Shown here one piece after another: positions 52,965 to 61,730 of a stretch of 64,000 nt of DNA (position 1 is its first letter; each line of letters begins with the position of its first letter). The stretch is from the NCBI RefSeq assembly GCF_017165765.1, contig NZ_JAFGZD010000016.1:1-64000 (forward strand), in the 5' to 3' direction. Under the pieces are notes generated by a model that saw only the letters and a list, made by a program, of their open reading frames with translations, was not told the DNA's origin and made no database searches. A program made the translations under genes and the position numbers. Source of the DNA: Pseudomonas capsici. GTDB lineage: Bacteria > Pseudomonadota > Gammaproteobacteria > Pseudomonadales > Pseudomonadaceae.

Positions 52965-53705
52965 ATGTTGCATCTGATGTTCGGTGAACTGCTGGGCCCG
53001 CAATACCTGCATCTGTTGTTCGATGGATTTCTGCTCACACTGCGCCTGTCGATCCTGGTCTGTCTGATCGCCACAGCACTTGGCTTTCTTGTCTGTCTGG
53101 CACGTATTTCCTCTTCGCGCCTGTGGTCCTGGCCTGCACGGGGCTATCTGTCGCTGTTTCGCAATACCCCCCTGCTGGTGCAGCTGTTCTTCTGGTATTT
53201 CGGGGTCAGCGCCCTGTTGCCCGAAGAGCTGGTCAGCTGGCTGAACATGCCTCATGAAATAAACCTCGCCGGACTGCTGATCGAATGGCCGTCATTCGAG
53301 TTCATTGCCGGTTTCTGGGGCCTGACGCTCTATAGCAGTGCATTCATCGCCGAAGAGTTCCGTGCCGGTGTCGCTTCGGTGCGCCCCCAGCAGCGTACCG
53401 CCGGACAAGCTCTGGGGCTGCGCCCCGCGCAGGTCTGGCGTTATGTCGTGCTGCCTCAGGCAGTACGCACCGCGCTTGGGCCATTGCTGGGGCAATACAT
53501 GAATGTGCTGAAAAACTCGTCGCTGACCATGGCCATCGGCCTGGCCGAACTGTCCTATGCCTCGCGTCAGGTCGAAACCGAAACCTTCAAGGCTTTCCAG
53601 GCCTTCGGTATCGCGACCTTGCTGTACATCGTGAGCATCGCGCTGATCGAAGCCATCGGCCAGATGATCCAGCACAGCAAGCGTTATCGCCAGGGAGCGG
53701 CCTGA
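52965..53705 (+). CDS. Amino acid ABC transporter permease 1
   Basis: A 246-residue HisM/GlnP-type permease with about five membrane segments, FRNTPLLVQLFFWYFG at the conserved start of the domain and the EAA loop ALGLRPAQVWRYVVLPQAVRTALGPLLGQY. Two nearby start codons (52961, 52977) remain possible. It pairs with the next gene; no ATPase gene is present locally. Confidence 0.9.
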   Translation: MLHLMFGELLGPQYLHLLFDGFLLTLRLSILVCLIATALGFLVCLARISSSRLWSWPARGYLSLFRNTPLLVQLFFWYFGVSALLPEELVSWLNMPHEINLAGLLIEWPSFEFIAGFWGLTLYSSAFIAEEFRAGVASVRPQQRTAGQALGLRPAQVWRYVVLPQAVRTALGPLLGQYMNVLKNSSLTMAIGLAELSYASRQVETETFKAFQAFGIATLLYIVSIALIEAIGQMIQHSKRYRQGAA

Positions 53706-53707
53706 CC

Positions 53708-54394
53708 ATGGACTTTTCAGTCATAAGCGACAACTTCACCTACCTGATGGTGGGCGCGTATCCGGACGGGCCACTGGGCGGTGCGGCACTGACGCTGATC
53801 CTCAGTCTGCTGTCAGGCGTTCTGGCCGCAGTATTGGGCCTGGTACTGGGCGTGGCTCTGGTGCTGGTACGTGGCCGGACACGCTGGATATTGCTGGGCG
53901 TGCTGGGTTTCTTTCGCGCCATTCCGGTGGTGATGCTGATTTTCTGGACTTACTTCCTGCTGCCGATTCTGTTCAACGTCGATGTCCCGGCCTTGTTCAC
54001 CGTGGTCTGCGCCCTCTCGCTGATTGGCGGTGCCTATCTGGCGCACTCCGTCCACTCGGGCATCCTCAGCCTGTCTTCAGGTCAGTGGGCGGCAGCCAAG
54101 GCGCTGGGCATGAGTCCATGGCAAGTGCTGCGTCTGATCATCCTGCCCCAGGCACTGCCGATCATGCTGCCTTCGTTCCTCAATCAATGGATCTCCCTTA
54201 TAAAAGATACCTCGCTGGCCTATGTGATCGGTGTCGGGGAGCTGTCGTTCGTGGCGACTCAGGTCAGCAACCGGGTCATGGTGTACCCCACCGAGATTTT
54301 CCTGTTCATCGCTCTGGTGTACTTCATTATCTGCTCGGCACTGGATCTGGTGGCCAATCGACTCACGGGTAGCGGAAGCGCGAAAAAAAGCTGA
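53708..54394 (+). CDS. Amino acid ABC transporter permease 2
   Basis: A 228-residue HisQ/GlnP-type permease, with FFRAIPVVMLIFWTYFLLP and the EAA loop ALGMSPWQVLRLIILPQALPIMLPSFLNQW. It starts 2 bp after permease 1. Together with the binding protein it makes an importer that must borrow an ATPase from elsewhere. Confidence 0.9.
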   Translation: MDFSVISDNFTYLMVGAYPDGPLGGAALTLILSLLSGVLAAVLGLVLGVALVLVRGRTRWILLGVLGFFRAIPVVMLIFWTYFLLPILFNVDVPALFTVVCALSLIGGAYLAHSVHSGILSLSSGQWAAAKALGMSPWQVLRLIILPQALPIMLPSFLNQWISLIKDTSLAYVIGVGELSFVATQVSNRVMVYPTEIFLFIALVYFIICSALDLVANRLTGSGSAKKS

Positions 54395-54773
54395 AAAAAT
54401 AATCGGATTCTGTGCGCTTATTCGCGAATTCAGGATCCATTTTCAGCCCTTTAAAGGTCACCGGACAGGTACATTTCACGAGCTGTTCATAAAATAACCA
54501 CACAGCCACAGGCCACGTAGAACGTGGCTTACAAAAAGTTACCCACAGACATACCCACGTTTTCCGTGGACAACTTTTCAAAAATTCCGGACCTGAAAAA
54601 CACCTGCGAGCGCAAGTCAAAATTCATCGGCGGTGTGAAGTTTTTTGCACGCCCTTCCCTCACCCGACGATTGGGCAAGGCTATGCAATCCAGGCATATG
54701 CTTATGCCTTTTTGACTGTTGCCTGCGATGCACCCGTTCTCTGAAATAAGCGCTTTTTCGAGGCGGCCTGCAG
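54395..54773. other. Gap with two small hairpins before the oxidase gene
   Basis: About 380 bp without a gene. It contains GCCACG-TAGAA-CGTGGC (54512-54528) and a similar CCACG/CGTGG pair near 54555-54567, either of which might be a terminator remnant or operator. No T-tract. Confidence 0.5.
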
Positions 54774-55946
54774 ATGGAACAACGTTGTGAAGTGGCTGTT
54801 CTCGGCCTGGGTGCCATGGGCGCGGCAACTCTTTATCAGCTGGCCAAGGCCGGGGTCAGTACCATTGGTGTGGATCGCCACAGCCCGCCACATACCTGTG
54901 GTTCCAGCCATGGCGATACGCGCATTACCCGTCTTTCAGTCGGTGAAGGCCCGCAGTATCTGCCGCTGGTGCGCAACTCTCACGCCATATGGCGTGATCT
55001 GGAGGCGCTTTCCGGCGAGGCTCTGTTCGAGCAATGCGGCGTTCTGGTGATGAGCTCCCACCCGGCTTACGACCCGCAAGACCCGCAGGACTTCACCCAC
55101 AAGACCATCGAACTGGCAAGGGCCTACGGCGTGGAACACGAAGTTCTGTCGGCCCAATCCATTCGTCAGCAATTTCCACAGTTCGCACCGGTACTGGATA
55201 ACGCCATCGGCTACTTCGAGCCGGGCGGCGGTTATGTCCGGCCAGAGCGCTGCATTGACGTGCAGCTCAAACTGGCCAAAGCCCAGGGTGCCAGGGTCCT
55301 GACGGACGAAACCGTCACTCACTTGCAGACGCATGGCGAAGGCGTGCGCATCACGACCGATAAAGGTTCTATCCTGGCCGACAAGGTGGTCGTCAGTGCA
55401 GGCATGTGGTCTGCCGACCTGCTCGGAGCGCCCTTCGACCGATTACTGAGGGTCTGTCGGCAAAAGCTGTTCTGGTTCGAACTGGCAGAACAGGCTGTCT
55501 TCGCGCCTGTCTCACCCAGCTTTATCCTGACCCACGGACCGGGTGAGGTGGATATCAACTACGGCTTCCCGCCGCTTCCCGGCGAAGGCAGCATGAAGAT
55601 GGCTACCGAGCAATACGTCGACGTCTCGCAACCCGAAACCCTGGAGCGAAGCATCACGGCTGCAGAAGAGCAGGAAATGTTCCAGACCCAGGTCAGCGGC
55701 AAGATAGCCGGACTGACCTCCAGAGTCGTCAGATCCTCCGTGTGCGCCTACACGGTGACACCGGATTACCACTTCATCATCGATGAACACCCACGGCTGA
55801 AAAACGTGACCGTTGTATCCGCCTGCTCGGGACACGGTTTCAAACACTCTGCCGGACTTGGGCAAGCGTTGGCCCAGCGTTGTATTCATGGAAAGAGTGA
55901 TGTGGACTTGTCTGCGTTTTCACTGAAACGCTTCAAGTTGCACTAG
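54774..55946 (+). CDS. SolA-like N-methyl amino acid oxidase
   Basis: A 390-residue FAD oxidase of the monomeric sarcosine / N-methyltryptophan oxidase family. GLGAMGAATLYQLAKAG is the FAD fold at 11-27, and Cys324 in CAYTVTPD matches the residue that holds the flavin covalently. It would demethylate or oxidise an N-methyl amino acid, possibly the ligand of the preceding importer. It has no close neighbour on its strand. Confidence 0.87.
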   Translation: MEQRCEVAVLGLGAMGAATLYQLAKAGVSTIGVDRHSPPHTCGSSHGDTRITRLSVGEGPQYLPLVRNSHAIWRDLEALSGEALFEQCGVLVMSSHPAYDPQDPQDFTHKTIELARAYGVEHEVLSAQSIRQQFPQFAPVLDNAIGYFEPGGGYVRPERCIDVQLKLAKAQGARVLTDETVTHLQTHGEGVRITTDKGSILADKVVVSAGMWSADLLGAPFDRLLRVCRQKLFWFELAEQAVFAPVSPSFILTHGPGEVDINYGFPPLPGEGSMKMATEQYVDVSQPETLERSITAAEEQEMFQTQVSGKIAGLTSRVVRSSVCAYTVTPDYHFIIDEHPRLKNVTVVSACSGHGFKHSAGLGQALAQRCIHGKSDVDLSAFSLKRFKLH

Positions 55947-55969
55947 TTGCATAACAGGCAGCCTGTACC

Positions 55970-56000
55970 GGTGGTGAAAGTCGGAAAAACTTGCACCACC
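55970..56000 (+). terminator. Hairpin after the oxidase gene
   Basis: GGTGGTG / CACCACC with an inner AAGT / ACTT pair, making a 12-step stem with one mismatch and a 7-base loop. It lies 24 bp past the stop. The T-run is weak. Confidence 0.5.
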
Positions 56001-56644
56001 TCAACAAGCGACTTTTATAAAACATCATCCGCGCCTGTTCATACAACCTGAAAGCCTTGCATATTGAAAAAGCGAAACTCGGCAAGGCTTATATCAAGGG
56101 AACCTAACTAAAAATCAGCACGCCTCAAATAAATAACACAGAAAAATTCAGTGCTACTTACAGTGTTAATACTTGAGCCTTGATGATTCAACGACATTGA
56201 CTTTACTGTTGTCACTCCCTGTTGAAGTAAAAACCTTCAAGACCGAAAAACATGCACGAAGCCAACACAATCGCGCCAAAAACGGACAGTTCGATCAGCT
56301 TTTCGCACACGTGCTTTTTTCATCCGCGCATCAAGGATGGCGGTCGACATATCGGGAAAAAGGAAAAATCGAGCGCGCCTTTGACAGCCACTTCCCGAAA
56401 ATGTTCAGAATGACCGCCTATCCTGTCAAAGTTTTTTTCGAATAAACACTCTATTTCCAGACAGCACGCACAAGGAAGTTTTCAGCAAAAACACAGACGT
56501 AATCTCCCTCTCGATGGTCGATTCACAAGAACAAGAAACAGCTGACTTACTCATGGGAGACCACAGCGATTTATTGAGTCGTGATTATTCTGGCCAACCG
56601 GGTCAAAGATAACCCGGTGCCTGCCAGATCCGGAAAGCCAGCCC
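56001..56644. other. Gap before the gamma-glutamyltransferase gene
   Basis: About 640 bp of AT-rich sequence. A TTG-started frame at 56173-56445 has no family likeness and I do not call it. I see no RNA gene or repeat. Confidence 0.5.
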
Positions 56645-58255
56645 TTACCAGACTGCAATATGCGAATCGGCGCGTGGTTCCGTACCGCCACACAACACAC
56701 CGGTATCAGGATCGCGCACGATGATCTGGCCACGGCCATAACCGACCAGATCACACGCAATCTCGATCTTATGCCCTCTTCTGGCGAGCGACAGGGCCAA
56801 ATCCCGGGAAGCCGCAGGTTCGACGCCCACTTTCATGCCTCCCAGCCATTGCCAGCGTGGCGCATCGAGCGCCGATTGGGGGTTGAGGCCAAAATCCACC
56901 AGGTTCATCACCATCTGCACATGCCCTTGGGGCTGCATGTAACCGCCCATGACCCCGAATGGCCCGACAGGCTGGCCTTCTTTAGTCAGAAATCCCGGAA
57001 TGATCGTGTGCAGCGTCTTTTTACCTGCCACCAGAGCATTGGAGTGCCCGGGGTCCAGACTGAACTCCTGGCCACGATTCTGCAGCGCGATACCGCTGTC
57101 GGGCAGCACAATGCCTGACCCGAAACCGTGATAGTTGCTCTGGATATACGACACCATATTGCCCTCGGCGTCTGCCGTTGCCAGGTAGACGGTGCCGCTT
57201 GAATGCGGTTCACCCGGCGTCGGCGCAAGGGCTTGTTCGCCGATCAGCTCGCGTCGTTTTTGTGCGTAGCCTGTGCTCAACAGATCGGCAACTGCCACAC
57301 GCATGTATTGCGGATCGGTGATGTAGTGCAGTCCGTCACTGTAGGCGAGTTTCAGGGCTTCGATCTGACGGTGCCAGGTTTGCTGGCTGTCACGATGATC
57401 GAACTCGAACCCTTGAAGGATTTGCAGGGTCATGAGTGCGATCAGGCCCTGACCGCTGGGTGGAATCTCCCATACGTCATAGCCGCGATAATTGACGCTG
57501 ATGGGCTCGACCCAACGGGGACGATAGTTCTGCAGATCCGTCAGTCGAAGATAGCCACCGTCGGCCTGTGACCGGGCGTCGAGTCGGCGGGCGATGTCAC
57601 CTCGATAAAAGCTTTCGCAACGGGTCGCTGCCAGCTCGCTCAAGGTCCGCGCCTGGGCAGGGTTACTGAATATCTCGCCCGCCTTCGGCGCCCTGCCATC
57701 GATCAGGAAAGTATCGAACCAGGCCTGCATGGCTGGCTCACGCAGGGTGCTGAACCGCTCGAACGCGATCTGCCATTGATGGGCGACTACGGGAGAAACC
57801 GGAAAACCGCCCTCGGCAAGGCTGATCGCCGGTTGCAGCAAATCGGCAAAGGGCAAACGGCCAAAGCGGGTCGACAGTTCGGCCCAGGCCGACGGGCAAC
57901 CGGGTACGGTTACCGGCGTCCAGCCGTATAAAGGCATTTCCGTGTGGCCGGCAGCCTTGACGGCCTCGATGTTCAAACCGGCAGGTGCATGACCACTGGC
58001 ATCGAGCCCATGTAACTGGCCTTTGACCCAGACCAGGGCAAACGCATCGCCACCGATACCGCATCCGGTCGGCTCGACCACCGTCAAGGCCGCCGCCGTG
58101 GCAATGGCGGCATCGATTGCGTTGCCCCCCTTGCGCATGATTTCGATCCCCGCCTCGGCAGCCAGCGGTTGCGACGCGGCGACCATGCCACGCCGGGCAA
58201 ATACACTCTGGCGTTGGGATGCATAAGGATATTGATGAGCGGAAAACTTCAGCAT
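56645..58255 (-). CDS. Gamma-glutamyltransferase family protein
   Basis: A 536-residue Ntn-hydrolase. The catalytic Thr is residue 355 in HSSGTVYL, where the precursor would cleave itself, and the oxyanion-type PxxG region is EPTGCGIGGDAFALVW. It lacks an evident signal peptide, so it resembles the cytoplasmic YwrD-type group. It would hydrolyse or transfer gamma-glutamyl groups. The start MLKFSAHQ is chosen because a longer upstream stretch is Arg/Ser/Pro-rich and unlike the family. Confidence 0.87.
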   Translation of the reverse strand: MLKFSAHQYPYASQRQSVFARRGMVAASQPLAAEAGIEIMRKGGNAIDAAIATAAALTVVEPTGCGIGGDAFALVWVKGQLHGLDASGHAPAGLNIEAVKAAGHTEMPLYGWTPVTVPGCPSAWAELSTRFGRLPFADLLQPAISLAEGGFPVSPVVAHQWQIAFERFSTLREPAMQAWFDTFLIDGRAPKAGEIFSNPAQARTLSELAATRCESFYRGDIARRLDARSQADGGYLRLTDLQNYRPRWVEPISVNYRGYDVWEIPPSGQGLIALMTLQILQGFEFDHRDSQQTWHRQIEALKLAYSDGLHYITDPQYMRVAVADLLSTGYAQKRRELIGEQALAPTPGEPHSSGTVYLATADAEGNMVSYIQSNYHGFGSGIVLPDSGIALQNRGQEFSLDPGHSNALVAGKKTLHTIIPGFLTKEGQPVGPFGVMGGYMQPQGHVQMVMNLVDFGLNPQSALDAPRWQWLGGMKVGVEPAASRDLALSLARRGHKIEIACDLVGYGRGQIIVRDPDTGVLCGGTEPRADSHIAVW

Positions 58256-58433
58256 AAGAGTGCCTCCGGCAGGACCCGGCTCAAAAAGGCCCCGGTACAT
58301 GGATTGTCGGTTTGCTGAATATCCGGGAAGGTGGGCATTGCTCGATGGGCTTTGTCTGGTCGAGCAACGCCGCATATTGAGGCCTTGAGTGACCTGATGC
58401 CGCCCGGCCCCATGACCGGACGGCTTTACAAGC

Positions 58434-60059
58434 TTAAACCTGGAATTGCTTGGTGATATGACTCAGGTTTGTCGCCAGCTTGGACAACTCTGCTGTGGCG
58501 ATGGTCGTCTGGTTCGCGCCCTCGGAAGTCTGAGCCGACAGGTCACGAATGCTCACCAGGCTTCTATCGACCTCTCGCGCCACCTGAGCCTGCTCTTCGG
58601 CTGCGGTGGCGATCATCAGATTGCGCTCGTTGATCTGGCCGATGGAGTCGGTAATGGCCAGCAATGCCTGCCCGGCACCATTGGCCAGTTGCAGCGTGTT
58701 GTGGGCCTGATGACTGGTCTGCTCCATGGCCGTCACCGCCTGATGCGTACCGGTCTGGATCGAACTGACCATCTGCTCGATTTCCCGGGTCGATTGCTGG
58801 GTGCGATGCGCCAGCGCCCTCACCTCATCGGCCACCACGGCAAATCCACGACCGGCCTCGCCCGCCCGGGCCGCTTCGATGGCAGCATTGAGTGCCAGAA
58901 GGTTGGTTTGCTCGGCGATGGCACGAATGACGTCCAGTACCTTGCTGATATCCGTGGCCATGGTCGCCAGCTCACGCACCTCGGCAGAAGTATCTCCCAC
59001 CTTGGCCACCATCAGGTTGATCGCGGCTACCGTTTCATCCACCTGAGCGCGACCATCCAGCGCCGCCTTGGTGGACTGCGCCGCCGACGTCGAGGCAGCC
59101 GCAGCGTTACTGGCTACTTCATCGACCGCAGCGCTCATTTCGGTGACCGCAGTTGCAGCCATTTCGATTTCGTTACTCTGGCGCAGGGTCGTGCGCGATG
59201 CGTCTTCGGTCACGACATGCATTTCTTCGGAAGTCGAAGCCAACTGCGAGGCCGAATCCAGAATGGTAGCCAGGGCACCCCGCAGATTGGACTGCATCGC
59301 GGCCAGCGAACCGACCAGTCGGGCCGCTTCATCGGTGCCCTCTTGCTTGATCGGCTGGGTCAAGTCATTGGCTGCAATACGCTGGGCAATCGCCAGCGCA
59401 TCGCCAATAGGAACAGTAAGACTGCGGGTGTACAGCCAGGCAAGCAGTACCGTGCCAGTTGCACCCAGCACAGCGAACAGGATCACCATCACGACAGTCC
59501 CGTGGTAAGCCGCTTCAGCCTTGTCGCCTGCACGCTTGGCTTTCATATCGTTCACGCCGATCAGCTTCTGCAGCGTTGCCTCGGTCAGATCGGCAGCAGC
59601 CTTCATGTCCGTATTGGAAGTCTTTACCGCAGCCTCCAGATTGCCCGCTGCCGTTTCCGACAGGTAACGATCCTGGATAGCGTTATAACTGGTAATAGCC
59701 TGTTTGAGCTCACCGAAGGCTTGCCGACCTTCAGCCGTGACAAGCAACTTGGCCAGGGAATCGCTGTACTCATTGATCAACTGACGGGACTGCTGAATAT
59801 CGCTGATAGCCTTGGTCTTGCGCTCCTGTGGCTCCAGAGGATTACGCAAGCGGGCATTGTTACCGCGCAGACTGACGAACTCCCGATCCAGCGAGCCGAG
59901 CAGTTTGACGCTGGGCAGCACGTTGGTTTCTACATGTTTCTCTGCTTCATTGAGCTTCTCGGCCTGTCGCATGAACAATACCCCCTGAATCAACAACATC
60001 AGGCAGAAGAAGCCAAAGCACAGGGCAGAACGTGGGGCGAGGTTAAGACGTCGCATCAT
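58434..60059 (-). CDS. Methyl-accepting chemotaxis protein
   Basis: A 541-residue chemoreceptor: two transmembrane helices (about residues 11-30 and 190-213) around a periplasmic four-helix-bundle sensor, a HAMP domain (LTVPIGDALAIAQRIAANDLTQPI), and a cytoplasmic signalling hairpin with the conserved tip AIAEQTNLLALNAAIEAARAGEAGRGFAVVADEVR. Its ligand is unknown. Confidence 0.95.
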   Translation of the reverse strand: MMRRLNLAPRSALCFGFFCLMLLIQGVLFMRQAEKLNEAEKHVETNVLPSVKLLGSLDREFVSLRGNNARLRNPLEPQERKTKAISDIQQSRQLINEYSDSLAKLLVTAEGRQAFGELKQAITSYNAIQDRYLSETAAGNLEAAVKTSNTDMKAAADLTEATLQKLIGVNDMKAKRAGDKAEAAYHGTVVMVILFAVLGATGTVLLAWLYTRSLTVPIGDALAIAQRIAANDLTQPIKQEGTDEAARLVGSLAAMQSNLRGALATILDSASQLASTSEEMHVVTEDASRTTLRQSNEIEMAATAVTEMSAAVDEVASNAAAASTSAAQSTKAALDGRAQVDETVAAINLMVAKVGDTSAEVRELATMATDISKVLDVIRAIAEQTNLLALNAAIEAARAGEAGRGFAVVADEVRALAHRTQQSTREIEQMVSSIQTGTHQAVTAMEQTSHQAHNTLQLANGAGQALLAITDSIGQINERNLMIATAAEEQAQVAREVDRSLVSIRDLSAQTSEGANQTTIATAELSKLATNLSHITKQFQV

Positions 60060-60306
60060 TGCGGGTTACTCCACAGCGGGGGTGTTTTTAACTGATCGGC
60101 GTAGCGTTTTTTTCCTTGAAGGGTGTCGGATCAACGGTAGACGGCAATCACATAGTCAGCAAAGAAAAATAAAACCTCTTAAAAACATCATTTTGAAACT
60201 CCCACCTTGAACAGTCCCACTGGCGACAGCACCATAGCGTCACAGCCTGAAGGCCAGGAAGACGCCCAGACTGCCCCCCTGCGCTGCCATATACCCGGAA
60301 GCAACC

Positions 60307-61512
60307 ATGACCGACAGCATCAAGAGTGACAGTAGCGCCTGGGCTGTTTTTCTGATTTTTCTGCGCCTGGGCCTGACCTCTTTTGGGGGGCCGATCGCCC
60401 ATCTGGGGTATTTCCGGGACGAGTTTGTGGTGCGCCGACACTGGTTGAGCGAGCGCAGCTACGCCGATCAGGTTGCTCTGTGCCAGTGTCTGCCAGGCCC
60501 TGCAAGCAGTCAGGCCGGAATGGCACTGGGACTGTTGCGTTGCGGATATCCCGGCGCACTGGCTGCCTGGCTGGGATTCACCTTGCCTTCGGCCATTGCC
60601 ATGATCCTGTTTGCAGCAGGCATCACGAGTTACGGGAATACGATGCCCGCAGGAGTACTGCATGGCTTGAAAGTGGTGGCTGTGGCAGTCGTCGCGCAAG
60701 CCGTATGGGGAATGGCGCGCAACCTCTGTAGTGGTGTTGCACGCATCAGCCTCATGGCCGCGGCCACCTGCTTCATGCTTCTGGTGCCAACCATCTGGGG
60801 ACAGATCGGGGTTATCGTTCTTGCCGCGCTCAGTGGCCTGCTGCTGTTCAAGCCTGGGCAAGGAGAAGCGCATGATCCATTGCCGATGCCCATCCGCCCC
60901 CGCGCAGGCCTGTGCTGGCTGACGCTGTTCATTGCCTTGCTTATGGGACTGCCGTTGCTGGCAGCCCTGTTCCCGAACCCGCTCCTGTCATTGACAGATG
61001 CCTTCTACCGCGCCGGCTCACTGGTGTTCGGAGGCGGACATGTGGTGCTACCACTTCTGCAGGCCGAAGTCGTGCTTTCAGGCAAGGTCGACAACGATAC
61101 TTTCCTGGCGGGCTACGGGGCCGCGCAGGCAGTCCCGGGGCCGCTGTTCACCTTTGCGGCATTTCTCGGAGCTTCGATGCATCAGGCACCCAACGGCTGG
61201 GCTGGCGGACTTATCTGCCTGCTGGCCATCTTTGCCCCTTCCTTCCTGCTGGTCATGGGAGCCTTGCCGTTCTGGGAGCGCTTGCGCCGCAGCCCCAGAA
61301 CGCAAGCGGCTCTGTCAGGTATCAATGCCGCTGTGGTCGGTCTGTTGCTGGCCGCTCTCTACCAGCCGGTATGGACCAGCGCAATTCTCACACCGCAGGA
61401 CTTTGCTCTGGCCCTCGTAGCGCTGATTGCCTTGATGTTCTGGAAATTGCCGCCCTGGCTGGTGGTAGTCGCCAGCGGTGTGGCTGGAGGGCTGATGAGT
61501 ATGGTGCTGTGA
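60307..61512 (+). CDS. chrA: ChrA family chromate transporter
   Basis: A 401-residue membrane protein with two tandem CHR domains: FGGPIAHLGYFRDEFVVRRHWLSE with LCQCLPGPASSQ in the first, and FGGGHVVLPLLQAEV with AAQAVPGPLFTFA in the second. It exports chromate, probably with sulfate-like ions. It stands alone; a hairpin follows. Confidence 0.93.
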   Translation: MTDSIKSDSSAWAVFLIFLRLGLTSFGGPIAHLGYFRDEFVVRRHWLSERSYADQVALCQCLPGPASSQAGMALGLLRCGYPGALAAWLGFTLPSAIAMILFAAGITSYGNTMPAGVLHGLKVVAVAVVAQAVWGMARNLCSGVARISLMAAATCFMLLVPTIWGQIGVIVLAALSGLLLFKPGQGEAHDPLPMPIRPRAGLCWLTLFIALLMGLPLLAALFPNPLLSLTDAFYRAGSLVFGGGHVVLPLLQAEVVLSGKVDNDTFLAGYGAAQAVPGPLFTFAAFLGASMHQAPNGWAGGLICLLAIFAPSFLLVMGALPFWERLRRSPRTQAALSGINAAVVGLLLAALYQPVWTSAILTPQDFALALVALIALMFWKLPPWLVVVASGVAGGLMSMVL

Positions 61513-61611
61513 GCGAAGACCTTGCACAGGATGATTTTGATTGCAGATCGCCGACTATCGGCACTGATCCACATAACCTGCGATGCCGCATGCCAAATTC
61601 CAGACAAAGAA

Positions 61612-61638
61612 AAGCCCGCGATGGGGGGGAGCGGGCTT
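61612..61638 (-). terminator. Terminator of the TonB receptor gene
   Basis: An 8-bp stem AAGCCCGC / GCGGGCTT with an 11-base loop; on the minus strand TTCTTTG follows. It may serve both convergent genes. Confidence 0.7.
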
Positions 61639-61730
61639 AAAGTTCTCTCAGGAGCAGTTACGACATTACCTGCCCCAATGTAAAAAAACTGTGAAGGCGC
61701 TTCATGAACAGCAAGCGCCGACTTATACCA

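Noticed and set aside
54535..54552. TTACCCACA as a DnaA box / origin signal
   Set aside because: A single near-match with no cluster of boxes, and no dnaA or rpmH nearby.
58446..60095. A 549-residue open frame antisense to the chemoreceptor gene
   Set aside because: It has no family likeness and the chemoreceptor on the other strand has all expected domains.
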